Positions 16,699-24,405 of a DNA stretch of 58,661 nucleotides are shown here, piece after piece. Positions within the stretch are counted from its first letter, which is position 1. Each line of letters begins with the position of its first letter. The position numbers were made by a program, and so were the translations under genes. The notes beneath the pieces are model-generated. The model worked only from the letters and a program-made list of their open reading frames with translations, did not search any database and was not told where the DNA came from. The stretch is from Burkholderia paludis (GTDB lineage Bacteria; Pseudomonadota; Gammaproteobacteria; Burkholderiales; Burkholderiaceae): assembly GCF_000732615.1 (NCBI RefSeq), contig NZ_JPGL01000065.1, forward strand, positions 1-58,661. The letters run 5' to 3'.

Positions 16699-18078
16699 TC
16701 AGTCGACCGCATTGCCGGCGGCGCAGTAGCCGGGCGTGTCGTGCGCCGCGGACGCGCTCGTCGACCGGGCCCGCGCGAAATCGGCTGCCCGGTCGTCGAC
16801 GAGCCACATCGCGATCGCCTGCAGGATGCAGAACGCGGCGACCACATGGAGGACATGCTGAACGGGCAGGTGGAGCGACAACAGCAAACCGATCGCGATC
16901 GGCGACGCGATTCCGCCGAGGCGCCCGATACCGAGCGTCATGCCGATGCCGGTCGAACGAATGTCGGCCGGATAGAACTGCGCGACATAGGCGTTGGCGA
17001 CACCTTGCACGCCCGACGCGGTCATGCCGACGATGAAGATGACGATCGACAGCGCTGCGGCGTCACGGGTGTGTGCAGCAATCGCGATCGCGATTGCGCC
17101 GCCTGTCAGCATGACCATCATGATGCGCTTCAGGCCGAATCGATCGGCCAGCCACCCGCCTGCGAAGGAACCCGCGATCGAGCCGGCATTCATCAACAGC
17201 AGGAAGGTCAGCGCGGCGTCGAGACTGAAGCCCGCGAGGGCCATCAGTCTGGGCAGCCAGGCGTTGAGGCCGTAAAGCATGAACAGACCCGAGAAGTATC
17301 CGAGCCAGAGCATGAGCGTGCTGAAGCCGCGGTTGTCGCGGAACAACAGCGCAACGGGCGCTTTGGCGCGATGGACGGGCGATGGAACACGGATCTCGTC
17401 GGTATCCGAAACGTTGCGCATGGGGGCGATTCGGCGCACGACCGCGCGCAGGGTCGCCGTGTCCCGCCGCCTCTGCAGGATCGCGGGCGATTCCGGCATC
17501 AGCTTGAATACGGCCGGCAGCAACAGGAGCGACGTGCCGGCGACGAAGAAGACCGACTGCCAGCCGAATGCGTGCACGAGGTGCTTGCCGAGCCATGCGG
17601 CCAATACGCCGCCGAGCGGGTAGCCGGCAAGCACGATCGTTGTCAGCCTGGCGCGCAGACGCCGGGGCGCGTAGTCCGCGACAGTGGCCGTCACGCACGG
17701 GATCACGCCGCCAAGGCCGACGCCGGCGATCAAGCGCAGCGCGGCGAACGACACCGGGTCGCGTGCGAGGCCACTCGCGGCGGTGAAGAGGCTGAAGAGC
17801 GCCACGCATGCCGCGATCGTCCGGATCCGGCCGATACGGTCCGCCAGCGCACCCATGGCGATCGCCCCGACCATCATGCCGACGAGGGCGCAACTGGCGA
17901 TCATCCCGGCCACGTGGGCATCCATTTTCATGTCGGAAATGATCGTCGGCAACGCGACGCCCATCACGACGAGATCGTACCCGTCAATCGTCACGATCAG
18001 ACAGCAAAGCGCGAGTATCGCGACCTGGAACGGGCCGAATCTCGCGTCGTCGATTACCGCTGAAAGATCGATTTGCAC
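16699..18078 (-). CDS. MFS transporter, aromatic acid:H+ symporter (AAHS) type
   Basis: 459-residue 12-helix permease. TM1 contains DGYDLVVMGVALP, the hallmark of the AAHS group (PcaK, BenK, MhpT). The loop 2-3 motif is GALADRIGRIR, and a second MFS half begins after the central loop with GGWLADRFGLKR. It probably imports a carboxylic acid or related anionic substrate by proton symport across the inner membrane. The start is GTG at 18078 with GGAG eight bases upstream. Operator 3 lies 138 bp upstream with a -10 on this strand. The dehydrogenase and kinase genes follow in the same direction. Confidence 0.88.
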   Translation of the reverse strand: MQIDLSAVIDDARFGPFQVAILALCCLIVTIDGYDLVVMGVALPTIISDMKMDAHVAGMIASCALVGMMVGAIAMGALADRIGRIRTIAACVALFSLFTAASGLARDPVSFAALRLIAGVGLGGVIPCVTATVADYAPRRLRARLTTIVLAGYPLGGVLAAWLGKHLVHAFGWQSVFFVAGTSLLLLPAVFKLMPESPAILQRRRDTATLRAVVRRIAPMRNVSDTDEIRVPSPVHRAKAPVALLFRDNRGFSTLMLWLGYFSGLFMLYGLNAWLPRLMALAGFSLDAALTFLLLMNAGSIAGSFAGGWLADRFGLKRIMMVMLTGGAIAIAIAAHTRDAAALSIVIFIVGMTASGVQGVANAYVAQFYPADIRSTGIGMTLGIGRLGGIASPIAIGLLLSLHLPVQHVLHVVAAFCILQAIAMWLVDDRAADFARARSTSASAAHDTPGYCAAGNAVD

Positions 18079-18189
18079 AGGTCTGTCTCCAATGTTGTTC
18101 GGGTGGGCTGGTGACGGCTCGGCACGGCCTGCGGCCGTGCTTTCGCATCGCCTGCCGTCGATCGTCCGTGGATGCCACGATTACGCCCG

Positions 18190-18234
18190 ATTCTGGAGGC
18201 GGACGGCCCGATCCACATCGTCGCATCCGACGAA
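18190..18234 (-). promoter_or_regulatory. Palindromic operator 3 and -10, MFS promoter
   Basis: ATCGTCG-CATC-CGACGAA at 18217-18234. On the minus strand a -10-like CAGAAT occupies 18195-18190, its 3' end exactly 35.5 bp from the box centre. It drives the MFS, ACAD and kinase genes leftward. Confidence 0.6.
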
Positions 18235-18257
18235 CTGCTTGCCGACGGGTTCGCCAA

Positions 18258-18303
18258 TTCGTCGTTTCGGACGATTTGAACGGCGTCGCGGTTGCCGCAT
18301 CAT
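18258..18303 (+). promoter_or_regulatory. Palindromic operator 4 and -10, racemase promoter
   Basis: TTCGTCG-TTTC-GGACGAT at 18258-18275, with one mismatch between arms. A -10-like CATCAT lies at 18298-18303, 36.5 bp from the centre, one base longer than the other five. The centres of operators 3 and 4 are 41 bp apart in this divergent gap. Confidence 0.55.
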
Positions 18304-18347
18304 CGATTCCGGTGAGGACGGCATACGTCCGCGAACGGGGAAGACAC

Positions 18348-19448
18348 ATGGCGGGCGCCCTGACGGGATTGAGAGTGCTGGAATTCGCAGGGCTGGGGCC
18401 GGCGCCGTTCTGCTCGATGATGCTGGCGGATCACGGCGCGGATGTGCTCCGGATCGTGCGGCCGTGCCGCGATGGCGCCACGGTCGACGACAGGCTGACC
18501 CGCGGCCGGCACACGCTCGAACTGGATCTGCGCCAGCCCGGAGCGGCGGGCGCCGTACTCGATCTCGTGTCCCGGGCGGATGTGCTGATCGAGGGGTTTC
18601 GCCCCGGCGTGATGGAACGCCTCGGCCTGGGGCCGCAAGCGTGCCTCGAGCGCCGTCCGTCGCTGATTTACGGTCGCATGACGGGGTGGGGGCAGTACGG
18701 GCCGCTCGCGCATGCGGCGGGCCACGACATCAACTATCTCGCACTGAGCGGTGCGCTGCATGCGATCGGCCGGCCCGGCGACGCACCGGTGCCGCCGCTG
18801 AATCTGGTCGCCGATTTCGGCGGCGGCGCGATGCTGCTGGCGTTCGGCCTGCTGGCCGCGCTGTTCGAGGCTCGCCGCTCCGGACGCGGGCAGGTTGTCG
18901 ATGCGGCGATGAGCGATGGTGCGAGCCTGCTGTCGACGATGATTTACGAAATGAAGGGCGCCGGGGAATGGAGTCACCCGCGCGGCGAGAATCTGCTGGA
19001 CGGCGGCGCGCCGTTCTACGACACGTATGCCTGCGCCGACGGCAAGTACATCGCGGTTGGCCCGCTCGAGGCGAAGTTCTACCGGACGCTGATGGAGCGG
19101 TGCGGGATCGAGGATCCGCTGTTCGACGACCAGATGGACCGTGCGCGCTGGCCGCTGATGAAGGTGAAGCTGGCCGACCTGTTCCGGATGTGCACGCGCG
19201 ACGAATGGTGCGCCATGCTCGACGGCGCCGATGCTTGCGTCACGCCGGTGCTGGACTGGGACGAGGTCCCGGCGCATCCGCATCATCGCGCACGCGGCGC
19301 CTTCGTCGAGGTGGACGGCATCGCGCAGCCTGCGCCGGCACCGCGCCTCTCGCGCACCCCTGCCGGGCTGCCTCAATCGCAGACACGCGTCACGCTCGAC
19401 GACGCGTTCGCCCGATGGCGCGTGATGCAGCCCGCCGATGCGGGCTGA
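18348..19448 (+). CDS. Alpha-methylacyl-CoA racemase (CaiB/BaiF family)
   Basis: 366-residue family III CoA-transferase fold protein of the racemase branch. It begins GLRVLEFAGLGPAPFCSMML, as in AMACR/MCR. The catalytic residues known from mycobacterial MCR are present: His in AAGHDINYLALSG, Asp in LNLVADFGGGA and Glu in GPLEAKFY. It interconverts (2R)- and (2S)-2-methylacyl-CoA so that methyl-branched chains can enter beta-oxidation. This directly supports a branched, isoprenoid-like substrate. The ATG at 18348 follows GGGGAAG. The citronellyl-CoA-dehydrogenase-like gene starts 49 bp after its end and is probably in the same operon. Confidence 0.88.
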   Translation: MAGALTGLRVLEFAGLGPAPFCSMMLADHGADVLRIVRPCRDGATVDDRLTRGRHTLELDLRQPGAAGAVLDLVSRADVLIEGFRPGVMERLGLGPQACLERRPSLIYGRMTGWGQYGPLAHAAGHDINYLALSGALHAIGRPGDAPVPPLNLVADFGGGAMLLAFGLLAALFEARRSGRGQVVDAAMSDGASLLSTMIYEMKGAGEWSHPRGENLLDGGAPFYDTYACADGKYIAVGPLEAKFYRTLMERCGIEDPLFDDQMDRARWPLMKVKLADLFRMCTRDEWCAMLDGADACVTPVLDWDEVPAHPHHRARGAFVEVDGIAQPAPAPRLSRTPAGLPQSQTRVTLDDAFARWRVMQPADAG

Positions 19449-19497
19449 ATGGTCGCGCGGACGACATCGAACAACGATTCACAGGAGACAAGGCCAC

Positions 19498-20652
19498 ATG
19501 CCATATACCGAACAGCATCGCCAGATCAGCGACACGCTGATCCGCTTCATCAGGAACGAGATCAATCCGCACGTGCAGGAGTGGGAGCGGGCCGAGTCCT
19601 TTCCGGTACACGAGGTCTTCAGAAAACTGGGTGCCCTCGGGTTGCTGGGTATCACGTACGAGGAGGAATACGGCGGACTGGGGCTCGACTTTACCTATTC
19701 GCTGGCGATGGCCGAGGCACTGGGGGAATGCGACTGTGGCGGCATACCGCTGGCGATCGGCGTGCAGACCAACATGAGCACGCCGGCGCTTGCGCAATTC
19801 GGCAGCGACACGCTCAAGCAGCAGTATCTGGCCCCGGCGATTGCCGGCGAAGCGGTCGGCTGTATCGGCGTCAGCGAACCGGGTGCGGGCTCCGATGTGG
19901 CGTCGTTGAAGACGCGGGCGGAAATCTCGGGCGGCGACTACGTGATCAACGGCACCAAGATGTGGATCACCAACGGCATGCAGGCCGATTGGTGCTGCCT
20001 GCTGGCCAACACCTCGGACGGTCCCGCGCATCGCAACAAGAGTCTGATCGTCGTGCCGATGGACGCCGCCGGGATTACGCGCCAGAAGATCGACAAGATC
20101 GGGATGCACGCTTCCGACACCGCGCAGCTGTTCTTCGACGACGTACGGGTGCCGCGGCGAAACGTGATCGGCGAAGAGGGAAAGGGTTTCACCTATCAGA
20201 TGCTGCAATTCCAGGAGGAGCGGATGTGGGGCGCGTCCCGGGCACTCCGCACGCTCGACCGCGTGATCGATGCGACCATCGAGTACACGCGGCAACGCAA
20301 CGTGTTCGGCAAATCCCTGCTGGACAACCAGATCGTGCATTTTCGGCTGGCGGAACTGCGGGCCGAGGTCGAGGCGCTGCGGTCGATCACCTACCGGGCG
20401 GTGGATCAGTATGCCGCGGGCGAGGACGTCACGAGGCTGGCGTCGATGGCCAAGCTCAAGGCCGGCCGGCTGATGCGGGAAGTCACGGACAGTTGCCTGC
20501 AGTACTGGGGCGGAATGGGATTCACGCGCGAAAACCTGGTGTCGCAGTTCTATCGCGACGGCCGGTTGACGTCGATCGGCGGGGGCGCCGACGAGATCAT
20601 GCTCACCATCATCTGCAAGTACGAGGGCACGCTGCCCGGCAAGACACGTTGA
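19498..20652 (+). CDS. Acyl-CoA dehydrogenase, citronellyl-CoA dehydrogenase (AtuD)-like
   Basis: 384-residue acyl-CoA dehydrogenase. From memory it resembles AtuD-type citronellyl-CoA dehydrogenases throughout: INPHVQEWERAESFPVHEVF, IGVQTNMSTPALAQFGS, GVSEPGAGSDVASLKT, FTYQMLQFQEERMWGA and CLQYWGGMGF. The C-terminal Glu position is Gly (SIGGGADEIM), and a Glu is present in QEERMWGA, as in isovaleryl-CoA-type enzymes. Such enzymes desaturate methyl-branched, terpenoid-derived CoA esters. AGGAG precedes the ATG. No AtuC/AtuF geranyl-CoA carboxylase is present, so the whole acyclic terpene (Atu) pathway is not encoded here. Confidence 0.85.
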   Translation: MPYTEQHRQISDTLIRFIRNEINPHVQEWERAESFPVHEVFRKLGALGLLGITYEEEYGGLGLDFTYSLAMAEALGECDCGGIPLAIGVQTNMSTPALAQFGSDTLKQQYLAPAIAGEAVGCIGVSEPGAGSDVASLKTRAEISGGDYVINGTKMWITNGMQADWCCLLANTSDGPAHRNKSLIVVPMDAAGITRQKIDKIGMHASDTAQLFFDDVRVPRRNVIGEEGKGFTYQMLQFQEERMWGASRALRTLDRVIDATIEYTRQRNVFGKSLLDNQIVHFRLAELRAEVEALRSITYRAVDQYAAGEDVTRLASMAKLKAGRLMREVTDSCLQYWGGMGFTRENLVSQFYRDGRLTSIGGGADEIMLTIICKYEGTLPGKTR

Positions 20653-20695
20653 GCATGCCGATGCGGAGCCGCACGGATGTCGGCTCGTCCGCACA

Positions 20696-20723
20696 TGCCC
20701 GCACATGAGGGCAGCTTTTTATT
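20696..20723 (+). terminator. Short terminator or attenuator before the alcohol dehydrogenase
   Basis: Stem TGCCC / GGGCA around an 8-base loop (20696-20713), then GCTTTTTATT. It ends 26 bp before the alcohol dehydrogenase ATG. The stem is short, so partial termination is likely. An imperfect GC-rich hairpin precedes it at about 20663-20694. Confidence 0.5.
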
Positions 20724-20748
20724 CGTTGCCGATCGAGGGGTTATCACG

Positions 20749-21858
20749 ATGAAGATCATTGCAGCCGTCACGCACGCGCCGAATGCGCCGTTCGCGCTCG
20801 AATCGGTCGAGCTGGACGAGCCGCGTGCCGACGAAGTGCTCGTTCGGATCGCCGGGGCGGGCGTGTGCCATACCGACCTGGTCGCGCAGGAAGGCTATTT
20901 CCCGATGTCCTTGCCGGCCGTGTTCGGGCATGAAGGCGCGGGCATCGTCGAGCAGGTCGGATCGCACGTCACGAAGGTCAAGCCGGGCGATCGCGTCGCG
21001 CTGACCTTCATGTCCTGCGGCCGCTGCGTGTGTTGCACGGCAGGCGCCTCGCCTTACTGCAAGGCATTCACGTCGCTCAACTACAGCGGCGTGCGCGAGG
21101 ATGGCTCGAAAACGCTGCGCGCGGCGCACGACGCGGTATCCGGCGGCTTTTTCGGCCAGTCGTCGTTCGCGTCGCACGCGATCGCGAAGGAACGCAATCT
21201 CGTCAAGGTGCCCGACGGCGTACCGCTCGAGCTGGCCGGCGTGCTCGGGTGCGGCGTGCAGACGGGCGCCGGCGCGGTGATGCGTGCGATGGCCTGCCGC
21301 GCGGGTGCGTCGCTGATGGTGATCGGCGGCGGTGCGGTGGGGCTCAGCGGGGTGATGGGCGGGGTGATCCAGGGATGTACGACCATCGTCGTGGTCGAGC
21401 CGCATCGCGGCCGGCGCGAACTTGCGCTCGAACTCGGCGCGACCCATGTGATCGACCCGGCGGAGACCGGCGATCTGGCCGATGCGGCACGTGCGATCCG
21501 CGCGGACGGCATCGACTACGTGCTCGACACCAGCGGGCGGCACTCGGTGATTTCGGCCGTTCCGCGAATCCTGGCGTCACGCGGGACGTTCGGCGTCGTC
21601 GGTGTCCCGCCGGCCGGCGAGCGCGAACTGCCCTTGCCCGTAACGCTCCTGCAGCTGATGCGGGGCGGGTTCACCTATCGCGGCATCATCGAAGGCGACA
21701 GCGAGCCCGACGTGTTCCTGCCGCAACTGATGGCGCTGCATCTCGAAGGCCGGTTTCCGTTCGACAAGATGATTCGCACCTACCCGCTCGCACGTATCAA
21801 CGAAGCCCTTGAAGACCAGCATCGCGGCCTGTGTACGAAGATCGTCCTGCTGCCCTGA
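20749..21858 (+). CDS. Zinc alcohol dehydrogenase, aryl/terpenoid-alcohol type
   Basis: 369-residue medium-chain dehydrogenase of the XylB/geraniol-dehydrogenase group. Catalytic zinc ligands are seen in GVCHTD, FGHEGAG and LGCGVQTG. The structural zinc lobe has C-x2-C-x2-C-x7-C in SCGRCVCCTAGASPYC. The nucleotide motif is IGGGAVGLSG, and an acidic residue follows in VVEPH, suggesting NAD. It would oxidise the primary alcohol made by the P450 to an aldehyde. The aldehyde dehydrogenase follows 37 bp later, so substrate handling is sequential. The ATG at 20749 has GAGGGG upstream. Confidence 0.88.
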   Translation: MKIIAAVTHAPNAPFALESVELDEPRADEVLVRIAGAGVCHTDLVAQEGYFPMSLPAVFGHEGAGIVEQVGSHVTKVKPGDRVALTFMSCGRCVCCTAGASPYCKAFTSLNYSGVREDGSKTLRAAHDAVSGGFFGQSSFASHAIAKERNLVKVPDGVPLELAGVLGCGVQTGAGAVMRAMACRAGASLMVIGGGAVGLSGVMGGVIQGCTTIVVVEPHRGRRELALELGATHVIDPAETGDLADAARAIRADGIDYVLDTSGRHSVISAVPRILASRGTFGVVGVPPAGERELPLPVTLLQLMRGGFTYRGIIEGDSEPDVFLPQLMALHLEGRFPFDKMIRTYPLARINEALEDQHRGLCTKIVLLP

Positions 21859-21895
21859 CGCAGCCGGCCGCCGGACTATTTCAAACGAGGAGTTC

Positions 21896-23320
21896 ATGAT
21901 GGATCTGTCGCATCCGTTTCACATGCTGATCGACGGCGAGCGGGTGGGTGCAGACACGCTGCTGCCGGTGGTCGATCCGGCCGATGAGCAGGTGTTCGCA
22001 CACGCGCCGGATTGTTCGCGGGACCAGCTGGATCGCGCGGTCGCGGCTGCCCGTCGTGCTTTTCCGGCATGGCGCGCCGTTCCGGTCGAGCAGCGCCGGG
22101 CATTGCTGGAACAGTTCGCGCCACGCGTCGAAGCCGCACGCGACGAACTCGCGGCGCTGCTGACGCGGGAGCAAGGCAAGCCGCTTGCGTTCGCGCAGCT
22201 GGAGTTTCATAGCCTGCTGCGCTTCATGCAGGGCCAGTGCAAGCTGACGTTCCCGCAGGAAGTCGTCAACGAGGACAGCCCGCAGCGCCGCAGCATCACG
22301 CGGCGTGTGCCCCTTGGCGTGGTGGCGGCGCTGGCGCCGTGGAATTTCCCGGTGCTGCTGGCGTGGTGGAAAGTCATTCCGGCGCTGCTCGCCGGCAATA
22401 CCGTCGTGCTGAAACCGTCGCCGCTGACGCCGCTGACGGTGTTGCGTATCGCGGAGCTGCTGGCCGACATATTGCCGCCGGGCGTGATCAACGTGATCAG
22501 CGGCGGCGACGATCTCGGGCCGTGGCTCAGCGCGCACCCCGGCGTCGACAAGGTGAGCTTCACCGGTTCGACCGAGACCGGGCGACGCGTGATGGCGGGC
22601 GCGGCGCCGACGCTCAAACGGCTCACGCTCGAGCTCGGCGGCAACGACGCGGCGATCGTGCTGCCCGATGCCGACGTGGACACGCTGATCCCGTCGCTGT
22701 TCTGGGCAGCCTTCACCAACAGCGGGCAGGTTTGTATCGCGGCCAAGCGACTGTACGTACATCGCGACTGTTACGACGCCGTACGTGACGGACTGATTGC
22801 CTATGCGAAGGACGTGGTGGTCGGTCCTGGAACCGACCCGCGCAGCCAGCTCGGCCCGATCCAGAATGCGCGACAGTATCGCCGTGTGCTCGACCTGATC
22901 GACGAGACGCGCCGAGCCGGTCTGAATATCTGTTTTCAAGGGAAGGTGCCGAGCGGTCCGGGGTATTTCGTTCCCGTCACGCTGGTCGACAATCCGCCGG
23001 AGGACGCTCGCGTGGTATCGGAAGAAGCGTTCGGTCCGGTATTGCCGATCCTGCGCTACGACTCGATCGACGAAGTGGTCGAGCGTGTCAATGCGGGCCC
23101 GTACGGGCTCGGCGGTTCGATCTGGGGGCGTGACGAAGCGCTCGCCGCGCAAGTCGCCGAACGCATCGGCAGCGGGACGGTGTGGATCAACGAAAGCATG
23201 TATCTGGCCCCGGACGTCCCGTTCGCCGGCCACGGCCAGTCAGGCCTGGGCATCGAACACGGCGTCGAAGGGATGCTGGCATGCACCGAACCGCAGACCA
23301 TCACGATCAAGCGCCACTGA
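21896..23320 (+). CDS. Aldehyde dehydrogenase (NAD(P)+)
   Basis: 474-residue aldehyde dehydrogenase. It carries APWNFPVLL, the cofactor segment VSFTGSTETGRRV, the catalytic Glu in LELGGNDA and the catalytic Cys in NSGQVCIAAKR near residue 280; EEAFGPVLPI and FAGHGQSGLG follow. It converts the aldehyde from the neighbouring alcohol dehydrogenase to the acid that the CoA ligase can activate. Two tandem ATG codons (21896 and 21899) follow GAGGAG; either may be used. Alcohol dehydrogenase plus aldehyde dehydrogenase plus P450 is the composition of the known terpineol (terp) operon. Confidence 0.9.
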   Translation: MMDLSHPFHMLIDGERVGADTLLPVVDPADEQVFAHAPDCSRDQLDRAVAAARRAFPAWRAVPVEQRRALLEQFAPRVEAARDELAALLTREQGKPLAFAQLEFHSLLRFMQGQCKLTFPQEVVNEDSPQRRSITRRVPLGVVAALAPWNFPVLLAWWKVIPALLAGNTVVLKPSPLTPLTVLRIAELLADILPPGVINVISGGDDLGPWLSAHPGVDKVSFTGSTETGRRVMAGAAPTLKRLTLELGGNDAAIVLPDADVDTLIPSLFWAAFTNSGQVCIAAKRLYVHRDCYDAVRDGLIAYAKDVVVGPGTDPRSQLGPIQNARQYRRVLDLIDETRRAGLNICFQGKVPSGPGYFVPVTLVDNPPEDARVVSEEAFGPVLPILRYDSIDEVVERVNAGPYGLGGSIWGRDEALAAQVAERIGSGTVWINESMYLAPDVPFAGHGQSGLGIEHGVEGMLACTEPQTITIKRH

Positions 23321-23354
23321 TCCGGCCAATGCGGCCGGCAGGCGGGCCCGGCGG

Positions 23355-23371
23355 CGGTCGCTTCGCGACCG
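23355..23371. terminator. Hairpin between convergent aldehyde dehydrogenase and TetR genes
   Basis: CGGTCGC-TTC-GCGACCG, a perfect 7-bp stem with a 3-base loop in the 84-bp convergent gap. No U-run flanks it on either strand, so termination would be weak or factor-assisted. Confidence 0.4.
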
Positions 23372-23404
23372 TCGTCGAGTGCCCGCCGTCGCGGCGTCGT
23401 TCCG

Positions 23405-24121
23405 TCAGTCGATGCGCAAGTAGCGCTGCATCATCAGCGACAGATGGCTTTCGAGTGTGCCGTCCTCGAAGCGCATCGGGCCGGGATCGGTCAGCACGGC
23501 CATTGCGAGGGTGCTGGAGATCATCTGGATGGCGGACCTGATTTCCTGGGTCGAGACCTTGGTCGAGCGGCCGGCGAGCAGCGGCGCGAGGATCGGCACG
23601 ACGAGATCCTTGATGTGACGATCGAGCAGGCGCATGGGGTGCGCGTCGGGCGCGATCGGTGCGATATAGCGCAGGACGGCCTTGAAGACGCCGCGGTTGC
23701 AGCGGCACATATCGGTGTAGTGATGGACGATGCCGGCAGCGATCGCGCGCGCGTTGCCGCTGCGCCAGACGGCGTCTTCTGCGACGGACTTGTCGGCCTC
23801 CGCGCGGAGCTCGACGAACGTCGCGTCCATGACTGCGGCAACGAATGCGTCCTTGTCCTTGAAGCGGCAATAGAACGCACCGGTCGAGGTGCCGGCTGCG
23901 CGAATGACGTCGGCGATCACGACATCGTCGAAGTCGCCGTGCTGTTCGATCAGTGTGCGCCCGGCCCGAAGCATGTTGGCCAGCGTCGCTTCGCTGCGCG
24001 ACTGACGCGGCGGACGCAATGCGGGCAAGACGTCGCCGCGCTGCTCGGCGGTCGCCGGGGCGCGCGTGGCGTGCCGACGCCGGCTTTTCGGCTTGTCCGG
24101 GGTCTTCTCGGATACGGTCAT
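23405..24121 (-). CDS. TetR-family transcriptional regulator
   Basis: 238-residue regulator. An N-terminal basic tail (KPKSRRRHATRAP) precedes a TetR helix-turn-helix at about residues 40-85: MLRAGRTLIEQHGDFDDVVIADVIRAAGTSTGAFYCRFKDKDAFV. The C-terminal ligand domain is not diagnostic. It is divergent from the P450 gene and probably represses that unit in the absence of inducer. I start it at ATG 24121 (MTVSEKTPDKPK). A longer frame to 24262 would run over the palindromes that look like its operator. It is convergent with the aldehyde dehydrogenase. Confidence 0.85.
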   Translation of the reverse strand: MTVSEKTPDKPKSRRRHATRAPATAEQRGDVLPALRPPRQSRSEATLANMLRAGRTLIEQHGDFDDVVIADVIRAAGTSTGAFYCRFKDKDAFVAAVMDATFVELRAEADKSVAEDAVWRSGNARAIAAGIVHHYTDMCRCNRGVFKAVLRYIAPIAPDAHPMRLLDRHIKDLVVPILAPLLAGRSTKVSTQEIRSAIQMISSTLAMAVLTDPGPMRFEDGTLESHLSLMMQRYLRID

Positions 24122-24261
24122 GGGCGCTGGACTGTCGAATGTTGCGAACCAGGTTCGCATTATGCAGTAGCGCGACGGCGGGTAGCGCGCTCGGCATGGT
24201 GCCGTCCAGGCCGGCTGCGGCGCTAGGGGAAAGCACGCATTGGATTGACGGGAGAAGGGCA

Positions 24262-24292
24262 CTGAAAATTCAGAAACAGAATTGTGATTCTG
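24262..24292. promoter_or_regulatory. Candidate TetR operator upstream of the P450
   Basis: Two adjacent palindromes: CTGAA-AA-TTCAG (24262-24273) and CAGAAT-TGTG-ATTCTG (24277-24292), both perfect. They share a CAGAA core and lie in an AT-rich patch between the divergent TetR and P450 genes. They are unrelated in sequence to the six-copy operator. A TTGACG at 24306 could be a -35 for the P450 gene. Confidence 0.5.
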
Positions 24293-24405
24293 ATTTATGC
24301 GTGCGTTGACGCTTCCGCACGAAAGCGCGCATCAGGACGACACACGATGCGGACAGTCGGCCACGCAATGTGCTGCTTTCACCAACGAACTCTCGAGCCA
24401 CGATC

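Noticed and set aside
18348..19448. Formyl/carnitine-type CoA-transferase
   Set aside because: The GHDINY, VADFGG and PLE-KFY residues are those of methylacyl-CoA racemase.
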